DNA from: Plasmopara viticola | Lineage: Eukaryota > Oomycota > Peronosporomycetes > Peronosporales > Peronosporaceae | Assembly: GCA_001695595.3 (NCBI GenBank) | Contig: MBPM02000064.1 | Span: 434,001-498,000 of the forward strand | Length of the DNA stretch: 64,000 nt | Direction: 5' to 3' | Notes under the pieces: model-generated | The model's database searches: none | Told to the model about the DNA's origin: nothing | What the model saw: the letters and a program-made list of their open reading frames with translations, nothing else | Part shown: piece by piece, positions 45,076 to 53,525 of the stretch | How the letters are laid out: every line of letters starts with the position of its first letter | Position numbering within the stretch: the stretch's first letter is position 1 | Made by a program: the position numbers and the translations under genes

Positions 45076-46026
45076 CTAGACTGTCTTGCGCTTCTTGCGC
45101 GTCGTATGACGGAGCGGACGCTTCTTTTCAGCCACGTGCACATGCTCTTCAGCTACACGCTTCGCAGCTGCATGCCTTTTTGCCTTTAGCATTTGCATTG
45201 CCACCTTTTGCTCCGTGGCCGATCGATTAGACACAAAAGTATTCTCTTTCGACGCCGAACTTGAATACTCGTACCCCTCCAAGTCAAATCCTGTAAGCGC
45301 TTCCAACGAATCCACCCGTTTTTGAATGAGATAGCGACACATGAGACCTCGAGCTCGTTTTGCGTACACAGATTTGATCTTGCCGTCGTCTTTAAACACA
45401 CAATGGACCACTGAAATACCAGCAGCTTGCAATGCTGATGGCGGCAAACTTTTAAAGTACTCTTGGGACGCTAGATTGATCAAAACTCGCGGGGCCTCGA
45501 CATTGTCTTTTGCTTCTTCTTCACTGAACACTGCTTCTAGTTCAGACACGAGTTTATCCCCCCAAAAGGCATAGAGGTCTTTGCCTCGGTTGGTTGTCAC
45601 TTTTTGACCCATTTCCAGCCGATACGGTTGAATGAGGTCCAGTGGTCGCAATATGCCATAAAGACCACACAAAATGCGAAGATGGGTCTGCGCATACTCG
45701 CGATCGGACTCCGATAGATTATAAGCCTCTAAACCCTGATACGCAGGACCGTTGAACGCTAGTGCCGCCTGTTTCAAGGTCCCACTCGGCCGTGGTGCTA
45801 TTTTTAGCGTCTCGAAGTTTTGGTATCGGTCGTAATTAAGCTTCGCCAGCGCGTCACTGACCCCTAATAACGACTTCACTTTAGCTTGCGAAAGTTTCTG
45901 GAGCTGCTCGATCAACTCGTGGGCTTCCGCGAGCAGCCGCGGTTGCGAACATTGAGACACGTGTGACGTCGATAGCTCGAGCGTCTTGGCGGGGGACAGG
46001 ACCGCCACGAGGCGTGCAGAAGGCAT
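45076..46026 (-). CDS. YaaA/DUF328 (UPF0246) peroxide-stress family protein
   Basis: A 316-residue protein. The family is best known from E. coli YaaA, a DNA-binding protein that limits free iron and damage during peroxide stress. The whole family pattern is present: VAVLSPAKTLE at the start, LAKLNYDRYQNF, ALAFNGPAYQGL, HLRILCGLYGILRPLDLIQP, YRLEMGQKV, GKDLYAFWGDKL, LINLASQEYFKS, YAKRARGLMCRYLI and LTGFDLEGYEY. The conventional ATG (46026) is six codons inside the open frame, which otherwise starts at GTG. Beyond the usual 250-260 residues it has a C-terminal extension rich in Lys/Arg (KKRPLRHTTRKKRKTV) resembling a nuclear localisation signal. It begins 54 bases after the stop of SKN1/KRE6 copy 4 on the same strand. 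The family is mainly bacterial, so ancient transfer is possible. Confidence 0.9.
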   Translation of the reverse strand: MPSARLVAVLSPAKTLELSTSHVSQCSQPRLLAEAHELIEQLQKLSQAKVKSLLGVSDALAKLNYDRYQNFETLKIAPRPSGTLKQAALAFNGPAYQGLEAYNLSESDREYAQTHLRILCGLYGILRPLDLIQPYRLEMGQKVTTNRGKDLYAFWGDKLVSELEAVFSEEEAKDNVEAPRVLINLASQEYFKSLPPSALQAAGISVVHCVFKDDGKIKSVYAKRARGLMCRYLIQKRVDSLEALTGFDLEGYEYSSSASKENTFVSNRSATEQKVAMQMLKAKRHAAAKRVAEEHVHVAEKKRPLRHTTRKKRKTV

Positions 46027-46080
46027 GGGCTGAGGTCGTCTCACTTAAGTTCGAGTAATTAATTTACAAGTTGCTACGTT

Positions 46081-48327
46081 TTACACAAAATTTTGACTAT
46101 AATTGTCCCGTGGTCGCTGATTGAGCGACGAGCTCAACGTCACACTCCCGTCGTCGCCTAGACTAGCCGCCATCTTGGCCAACGCGCTCGTTTTCGTCAA
46201 GAGTGCCGCTTCTTTCTTTGAGGCATTCATGCTCGAGTGGACGGCCACGGCCGTGAGTAAGATGATGATCCCTGCAATACAGACGGACAGACTCATGGGG
46301 GGCCCGTACGCCCGACTCGAGAGATTCTTGACACTCGTGCTCGTCGAGCCCGCCAATGCCGTCGTACAACGCGGTCCGCCCCACGACGTGGCGTACGTAC
46401 AGTAACAGCGGTGCTTGACACACTTGCCCGTCTTGAAAGCAGAGGACCCGACGCTTGTGCCAATCGTACAGTCGTCGTCTTTGGAACAAAAGGCTTTCCC
46501 CGACACTTCTTTCCACGGATTGTCGTCGTCCATATACTCGTCGATGTGCCCATCAATCCATTCTTTGGTCGGATGCGACGCGGGATCACATCCGACGGCC
46601 ATGTAATTGTCCGCGTCAAGATCCGTGCCTCTGTCCTGGTACAGTCGAATGTAGTCAATCTTCATAAAGAGTGGAAACGAGTCACAAACGGCATTGTCCA
46701 CGTCGTCGTTCTCCTCGCCACGACACGCTTTGCCCGGATTCGGAGGCGTCGTGCCCCACGTCTTGGACAAGGCGACGTTCAAAATGATGTACATGGGTTC
46801 CTCCGGCATCACTTTTTGGGGATTATCCGGTTTCGAGTTCTGCGGTACCTTTTCAAACGCCTCCGACGTCACTTCAAACAGCGGGTGCCCATCCAGCATC
46901 CACCGCGCGTACCCATTGACCCCCGTGACCCATTCCAACTGGTACGTGACGTAATCCACGTACACGCCCAAGTGCACGGGCCAATTGGTCGAAATGGCGT
47001 CCATTTGATAATTAAACGAGCTCATGGTGTTCGTGGGAGCAGTGCTTGCGTTCCGAGGCGTCTCGCACCACTCGTTCGTATTGTCAGGGTCACAGAGGTA
47101 CGACCCCATGTACGTGTTGAACAGCGCAAAACACGTGCCGTTCGAGTTGATGCCCCAATGCGCAGTCTCAGTCTCGTCTATAAAGCCCAAGTCCCCATTC
47201 ACGTCGCCAGACCCAGGACAGGTATCCACGGTACATTGATTCTCGGTAATTCCGGCCTTGACCGACGCCGCCACGGTCTCGTAGTCTTGTTTCTCGGACG
47301 CGTCGGGTTGGCAATAATTATTGGCGCCGTACCGAAGCCCTTGGTACCACGATTTGCGCCCACGTGCCTTCTTGTAATACGCCGTGGGGACGTCAATGGC
47401 ATTGGCCCCCAAGGTGGTACAACTCGACGTGTAGTAGCACGAGTTTTCGCTATCGCTGGGGAAAAAGAGACGGTAATCCACGGGCATGCCAGGCGCAATT
47501 TGCAACGACGACGAGATGGACAAGCCCCCACCTTCCAAGAGATCGATCTCGGGCGCGCCACGCCCTTGGTTGGGGTTCAAGCCGTAGCCAGGATTGTCAT
47601 TGCACGCACTGATGCGCTGATTCTGTGGGTCAAACACGTCGGGCTCGCACCTGTCGTACGAAAAGGGCCACATGCGGTTCGTGGACGCGGAATAGATGGC
47701 TCGCCCAAGGTTCCCCATCATCCAAATCCCTGGCCACGTTGGATAGAACTTGGTGTTTTCGACTTTGCCCGACTTGCCAAGGGCCAAGTCCGGGTTCTTG
47801 GAAGCTGCTGTGACGGCACCTGGCAATTGTGCCCGTACCTCGAGGTACCCCCCTTGAAAGCAAAATTTGTTCCACGATTGTACCATCCCACCGCGGTAGT
47901 AAAAGTACGCGTCCTCAAAGCCGGGCGGACGCGTATACATGTTGTATACACTAAACACGCTCACTTCGTCCACCACTTCAATGTAGAAGTAGCACGTGCC
48001 GTCGTCGTCGCACCTGGTACTCGTCATATTGTGCGAGTAGACTTCCAACGCACCGTTCACGCCGTCGGGCTTTTCAAGCGAAGTCCACAAATGATCGTCA
48101 CCGGGTCGGAAGCTGCGGTTCTTGGTATTGAACTCATCGCTCATGACAAGGTCCCACTTCCGGCCACGGGAACTTGTATACGTCTGCCGGTCTGCGGGCG
48201 TAGCGGGGTCGACCCAAATTTCAATCTTGGACTTTGTCTGGTACGTTGTACCCGTCGTGGTCTTGGCCATCGACACGGTACCAGTAAGCAGCACCAGTGT
48301 GAACGTAATAAAAAGCCTATTCGTCAT
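46081..48327 (-). CDS. SKN1/KRE6-family beta-glucan synthesis protein, copy 4
   Basis: A 748-residue single-exon protein. The open frame continues 171 codons further upstream, but only from a TTG codon and with no motif; the ATG at 48327 opens a typical signal peptide (MTNRLFITFTLVLLTGTVSM). Visible: SDEFN opening, GH16 signature EIDLLE (E260, D262, E265), EEPMYIILNVALSKTWG, the cysteine-rich module (CYCTYATSWGGPRC), a transmembrane helix (after RAYGPPMSLSV) and the tail RPRDNYSQNFV, identical in its last eleven residues to copy 2. A TCCATTGCGCTTTAA element lies about 41 bases upstream. It heads the dense minus-strand block, directly followed by the YaaA gene. The antisense strand has a 648-codon open frame, which is a codon-bias shadow. 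Confidence 0.9.
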   Translation of the reverse strand: MTNRLFITFTLVLLTGTVSMAKTTTGTTYQTKSKIEIWVDPATPADRQTYTSSRGRKWDLVMSDEFNTKNRSFRPGDDHLWTSLEKPDGVNGALEVYSHNMTSTRCDDDGTCYFYIEVVDEVSVFSVYNMYTRPPGFEDAYFYYRGGMVQSWNKFCFQGGYLEVRAQLPGAVTAASKNPDLALGKSGKVENTKFYPTWPGIWMMGNLGRAIYSASTNRMWPFSYDRCEPDVFDPQNQRISACNDNPGYGLNPNQGRGAPEIDLLEGGGLSISSSLQIAPGMPVDYRLFFPSDSENSCYYTSSCTTLGANAIDVPTAYYKKARGRKSWYQGLRYGANNYCQPDASEKQDYETVAASVKAGITENQCTVDTCPGSGDVNGDLGFIDETETAHWGINSNGTCFALFNTYMGSYLCDPDNTNEWCETPRNASTAPTNTMSSFNYQMDAISTNWPVHLGVYVDYVTYQLEWVTGVNGYARWMLDGHPLFEVTSEAFEKVPQNSKPDNPQKVMPEEPMYIILNVALSKTWGTTPPNPGKACRGEENDDVDNAVCDSFPLFMKIDYIRLYQDRGTDLDADNYMAVGCDPASHPTKEWIDGHIDEYMDDDNPWKEVSGKAFCSKDDDCTIGTSVGSSAFKTGKCVKHRCYCTYATSWGGPRCTTALAGSTSTSVKNLSSRAYGPPMSLSVCIAGIIILLTAVAVHSSMNASKKEAALLTKTSALAKMAASLGDDGSVTLSSSLNQRPRDNYSQNFV

Positions 48328-48353
48328 GGTGTACCCCACAGCGTGTCTGTCGA

Positions 48354-48368
48354 TTAAAGCGCAATGGA
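48354..48368 (-). promoter_or_regulatory. TCCATTG initiator-like element
   Basis: TCCATTGCGCTTTAA on the minus strand, about 41 bases upstream of the ATG of SKN1/KRE6 copy 4. It matches the copy 1 element (TCCATTGACTTTAAC) at 12 of 15 positions. Its presence supports the internal ATG at 48327 over the longer upstream frame, because translation from upstream would have to start before this element. Confidence 0.4.
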
Positions 48369-50640
48369 TAGGCCCACGACGAGTTGCTGGTGAAATGGAG
48401 CGAGCACGTGCACTTTCGGTCCCTAGTTTCAAAGTGGCAAGGTACGAGCTGGACCTCGGACTTGCAACAATCGCGCGAGCAGAGGGCTGTCTTATACACC
48501 TCGGGGTGCGTTCTATCGTAAGCGAGATTTTTGTACCAAGAAGAAAATAAAAAGATCCAAAATCAGATGGGAGGTTACACTGGCCGCTCGCCACACATCT
48601 AGCGACTATTGCGAGCAATTGGCAAGTGGACTCCACATGGCCCTGCAAACGAAAGACAGCTGTCGACGTGGCCGATTGGGCTTGGGCGAGGTTTTTGTAT
48701 GGCCAAATGTTACTCGCGGGCCCATCGACCAGATTGTTGTACCATGTTGCGAAAAAGCCGGGGGAGACGAGGACGAGTGTCGCAGAGAGAAATTTCCATC
48801 GTTGAAGCTTGCTTTTTTGGGTAGGTTGACGAAGAAACAATCGTGGAATCGTGCGGGAACGTCGTGGGGTTGTGAGGTTTGCAACCAGCGAAAAGCATGT
48901 ACTGACTTTAGGTAACGCGTTTGGAGGGTTTGGACCAGATTGTGTGTGAGGATGACGTTAAAGATCGACAGCTCCTTGAGATTTGTAGATTCTTCCTGCG
49001 TTGTTGTAAGCACTTGTTTAGGCCACGGCTGTTCCAATACGGGTGTACATGCTGGACAAAAAGTTGCGAGGATTCCAAAGGAAAGGTTTGACGGCAGGAA
49101 ACCTAACTCAGCAGTTGTTCCTAGGATATATTTTACTCTGTAGACTCCGCTTTTTTACATTGCATCGAATCCACAACCTTGGGTCACACTCGTTTTTACT
49201 ATTCCACGCTGTGTCACCCGTTCGAGTGACGCCTCGAAAATGAAAACACCCGTTCCAATCGGAAAAAATACTTGTACGGGAGCGTCAGAGAAAAGGAATG
49301 AAGCTTGCTTGTTTACACATGCGCTTCTCCTTGAGAAGGTCTCGACTTGTCGAGTCTTGTGTTTGTTTACAACGTTTTAAAGCCAATTTCTCTAATTTTC
49401 TAAATTATCGTTGTCACTCGCGTCAGAATAAATTCATTTGACCGCTCAAGACGCGGTCTCTTATAAGCTGACACGATAATCCTTAGTTGACGTCTTCGGC
49501 GTTCCTGCGCGCCAGTGCAGCGTATATGTGGGCATATCATCAATTTCCGTCGAGATGCCCCTAATTTAGCTCTTGGTAATGCCCAGAGCAGCTCTTTTCT
49601 TGACGAGCAATGGCTTTATATCCTTATCCTGCTTGCATTCAACAATAGCAAGACTTGTGAAAGTGCAGCTGTAGATTACGGGGTCTCCGCTCGATGCAAC
49701 TGTCCAAAGCGACCATGGTGTTCGACTACCGAAAATTTCAAAATCCGCAATAGTTTAACTCTATTTTATTAATGGCTGGAGTGCCACGTGCGTCATCTAC
49801 TTCAGGCGTAACACAGATTCTTTATTGCGCGCGTTGACGCCAGCATCCGGTAAAACATATAGAAAATCTAGGCTTATGGAGCTATGACGTTCGTGAAAGC
49901 GCCTCGCACTTGAGAGGCAATCTCTGCCTTGCTCTGCGTCTACTTCATGAGAAGCAGCAGCTTCTGGGTGACCGAATACACGTGCTTAGAACCACCCTCA
50001 GGCTCAAATTTAGAGACGACGTCTTGGCTTTAAGGACTTTTAAAAAAGCAATGGAGGCTTAAAAGTCCTGAAGCACCCAGTGCCCGTTTTGGCGAAGAAG
50101 ATTTGGTCATCAGTGTCACACTGTGGACACATTTCTTTTTGCGAGTCCATTCGGCCGTAGAAGATATCACTGATTGACGTTCGTCCGTGCCCGCACTACA
50201 AATATTCGCCGATCGTCTTTTCCTGATTAAGGACGCTGGTACGAAAGCCTTTAAAGGAGTGTTATGAAAAGATATTGACAATAAATTGTCCGCCTGAATG
50301 AAAACTGTCATCTCGTTTCTTAGTCGGTCGCATTGAATTGTGCGTGCTTTATACGGCCGAAATATTTCGGTATATCTATGCGTGTACATATATATGAAAG
50401 GTATATCTAAGGACAATTTTTAAAACGAAAAAATCATTTCAATGTGCAGCCTTTTTGTAGGTTATTGTACATATCTAATCGCTTCTAATGTATTACATCG
50501 CGCACGACTTTTACCAACTCACATTTATCATCGACCGGTTGCTAGATGTTTGACCAAAGAGCGAGAGACAAAGAAAGCAGCTCAAATCTCTACTAAATTA
50601 GCAAAAATATCATTTTGAGTATTTATTCAGTCGCTTGTCT
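48369..50640. other. Intergenic region
   Basis: No gene supported. The first 700 bases are less AT-rich than the deserts and hold the promoter side of SKN1/KRE6 copy 4; open frames on both strands there start at non-ATG codons and lack domains. From about 49.2 kb the composition becomes desert-like. Confidence 0.45.
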
Positions 50641-50645
50641 ATTCC

Positions 50646-50886
50646 TACACAAACAATATTCTCATGTTATCGTCACCGAAATCGACTGACTGATCTCCTT
50701 GCTGCAACTAGCTTTACATACTTTACAAGCAACATTTTTACGTAGCCAGCACCAAGGTGGACTTTGTGGTGCGATTAGGCACTCAAAAGGACTTGTGCCT
50801 TACCTAATCTGGCATACTACACGAGCAACATCTTCAAGTTATCAACACCGAGCTTGACCGTCTGACTACTTTGCCTTGTCTAGCCC
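50646..50886 (+). repeat. Degenerate direct repeat, two to three units
   Basis: TACAC-AAACAATATTCTCATGTTATCGTCACCG at about 50646 recurs with substitutions at about 50817 (TACACGAGCAACATCTTCAAGTTATCAACACCG), and the similarity runs on through CGACTGACTGA versus CGTCTGACTAC to CTAGC at both ends. A third, poorer unit starts near 50722 (TTTACAAGCAACATTTTTACGTAGCCAGCACCA). It is not obviously part of a known element. Confidence 0.5.
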
Positions 50887-51854
50887 AGCATATCGTTCAA
50901 TAAAGGGGATATTTCAATTCTGAGAGCGTATGGAAGTATGTGGCCTATTGTCCTGACGCTGTAAACAATTTAAATTGTGGTAATCAGTGTCTTTGGTCTG
51001 CACGAGCTTACCGCCGTTAAATACAGCTGAGGGCCTCTCATGGTTGATGCTGAGTAGCGCTCACGAGAGTGTGGGGTTGTGAACCATAGATTGTAAGGTG
51101 ATAAACTGCCGGCAGTCAACAACGAATATTCAGTCGAGTAAACCGTGCCGCTCTACTCGCTCAGTGATTTACGTAGAGCTTTTAAAATGTACGAGCCAGG
51201 GAGGGTAACATAAAGTTGGAGAGTTTGGAGATGAAAGATACGGCGAATATATAGCTTTATGGCAGTTGCCTGGTTCCTGAATGCCACGACACCGTAACGG
51301 GATTGCTTGAAATTTGCCACATAATGGCAGTCTATCTGCACATCTGAACATCACCGTGGCTCAAAGGTAAAGGAAAGAATAACAATGTTCTGCACGAGGT
51401 GCCACAAGCAATTGTACGATAAATTTTCATGACAAAATTCATTTAGTAGCTTAATGTGACTCGTGCATAGGCACAGATAATGTCCAGCACGCTTTCAAAG
51501 AAGCTGCTGAATGGACTGTATTTAGAGTCTTTTACAAATCACTTATTTGGATAAAAGAAACTTGCTGATAACACGTGTATTGTTGTCTAATTGACCGGCC
51601 GAACAGCAAAATTCATTAATTGGCTGGTCAATAAAATTGCTATAGCAATGCTCGTGTCTCAGAGTGTAATGACTGCCTGAGTTAATTGTCCTTGATCGAG
51701 ATCCCGTTTAATACGACTCGAGAAATGATCTGTAACTAGCTAGATGCTAAGTTGGCTTGCCCATAGCGAAATATTTGTTGGCCGATGATGATTGAAGTAG
51801 CCGTCGAAGACGTGCCGCGCAGAGTGCACAACGTTTCAAACAACCAAGTCCTTT

Positions 51855-51869
51855 CTGTAAACGCTAGAG
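51855..51869 (+). repeat. Target-site duplication, left copy
   Basis: CTGTAAACGCTAGAG, 15 bases, repeated exactly at 52187-52201. The two copies bound the SINE between them and record its insertion by target-primed reverse transcription. Confidence 0.85.
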
Positions 51870-52186
51870 ATTTAAGCTACCGGAACTCACGCGCTAGGAC
51901 TGAGCTGTCTCTATCGCGGGATGCTGGTAGCAATCCGACCCATATTGGGACCGGGTTCCATACCCCTCATTACACTATGGGGCTTTTTTGGTCAGTGGGG
52001 CGTCCCCCACCCAAATTACCCAATCGGACGCGTTTTGGTAGGGCAGTCACACACTCGGGTGTGATGGCTCGTCCACTTAAGTGACCTGTCTCCGGCTGCC
52101 TCAATTCGGATCCTTTGGGTATCGAACCAGGTACCTCCCGGTCCTGGGTCAAACGGCTAACCGCTCGAGCCACAGGGTCGGTTAAA
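51870..52186 (-). mobile_element. tRNA-derived SINE, full length with target-site duplications
   Basis: A 317-base element on the minus strand. Its head (from 52186 downwards) carries a tRNA-like promoter: an A-box-like TGGCTCGAGCGGTTAGCC and, about 30 bases on, GGTTCGATACC, which fits the B-box consensus GGTTCGANNCC. The T-stem around the B box no longer pairs, so this is not a functional tRNA gene. A body of about 230 bases without coding capacity follows, ending GAGTTCCGGTAGCTTAAAT without a poly-A tail. Perfect 15-base direct repeats flank it on both sides. SINEs are non-autonomous retroelements transcribed by RNA polymerase III and copied by LINE enzymes; tRNA-derived families are known in Phytophthora. 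Which family this copy belongs to is not determined. Confidence 0.8.
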
Positions 52187-52201
52187 CTGTAAACGCTAGA
52201 G
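52187..52201 (+). repeat. Target-site duplication, right copy
   Basis: CTGTAAACGCTAGAG, an exact copy of 51855-51869, directly next to the tRNA-like head of the SINE. Confidence 0.85.
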
Positions 52202-53525
52202 CAGCGATATTATTCGGCCCTCACAATAATAATAAGTGTATACAAAATCTTAATTTGAATGCTGACATCTCCCCACATGTTCGATTACTGCCGTCTCTAA
52301 GGTTAGATTGTATCCACACTTGAAAGGACCATTATGGGGCTCGGGTAAACGGGTATACACTTAGCAGTCCAAAGGCAATTGAAACATCCGCACATCTTTG
52401 ATGAGCTTGTTTAAGCCGTATCATAGCCCGAGCTAGATAAATGTGGAATCGATTGCGTCAAGCTATATGACACAGCCCTAGACGCCGAAGGCCAATTTAT
52501 TAAGCAGGCTGAAGTTTGGGTTGGTCTTACGTGTGCACGAGGCTGCACTTAAAGAGTGTATGACAACATAAGTGCGCTTTGCAACTACCTACCTGGACTA
52601 CCATTCAATAATTTAAGTGATCAGACTTGTTACCACAACTAAGTTAGAGACTTTGCTCTCATTCGCGTATCTACTTGAAATACTTCGTTACGCAAACAGA
52701 TTGAAATAGATGTAATTTCATTCCAAAATGTTTACCTTGAAGGCGATTGCATTCTCGTTTGTAGATCGATAAAATCCAAGTCTATTGGATAGAAACTGTT
52801 CGACTAGTCATGCAACGTAAGAGGGCTTATACTTACAAGCCGTCCGCTCTGGCAAGATCAGCACAACGACGCACTGGTGCTGAAGATAAAATTGACTGAC
52901 TTATAACTTAATTACGTGAAGACGGACAAAGCTTGTCTCGGGTGGCCTAAATGGGCATCTGGTGCCGTCTGACCACCATCAGCCGAATATGGACAAGAGA
53001 ATGTATTAGCGTAAGCTCTAACACAAGCCTGTAATTTCACCGAAAAGGTGTGCAACCGGATTGTATTTAAAAGTTGCCGAAGCACTTGAACAGTGACATC
53101 ACTACCGCATCCCACTAAAACTCAATCAAATTGCCCCTCCAAATATAGTAGTAACAATGTGGTTACTGTTCAAGACACACAGGTTGACAATGTACTCGCG
53201 TGGACGCACAATCGACCAGCAAGTACTGCTGCAAGCGTCATGATCGCACATCGCCTTGCTAAGCGAAGCGTGCAAGGAAATCATACAAATTTCCACGTCA
53301 TATCATAAAGAAATAATGAAAGGAATCGAAGCATGCCATAAAAGATAAATGACATAAATCGACAATTGCGACAGGGACGAAATCTTTCTTTGATCACTAA
53401 CATGGAAGTATTAATACTACAGTCCGGATGATATAACAGCCGAATACAGATAAGAAGATAGTAAATATTCTCTCGCCTAACTACTAGTTTCCCTGACTCC
53501 AAGTACTACTCATACCTCGATGAGT
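52202..53525. other. AT-rich intergenic stretch
   Basis: No gene supported; it contains the 3' flank of the TBC gene at its right end. Short frames here lack motifs. Confidence 0.45.

Noticed and set aside
46411..48357. 648-codon open frame antisense to SKN1/KRE6 copy 4, and similar ones opposite the other copies (for example 31025-32176)
   Set aside because: They are rich in Arg, His and Val, begin at non-standard codons or arbitrary Met, match no family and mirror the GC-rich third positions of the real genes. Codon-bias shadows.
48328..48840. 171-codon upstream extension of SKN1/KRE6 copy 4
   Set aside because: It starts at TTG, contains no motif, and an ATG with a clear signal peptide lies at 48327 downstream of a shared initiator-like element.
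48606..49037. 143-codon minus-strand frame upstream of copy 4
   Set aside because: TTG start, no domain, overlaps an equally open frame on the other strand.
52095..52175. Functional tRNA gene at the SINE head
   Set aside because: A and B boxes are present, but the T stem does not pair and no acceptor stem forms; flanking target-site duplications show it is part of a SINE.
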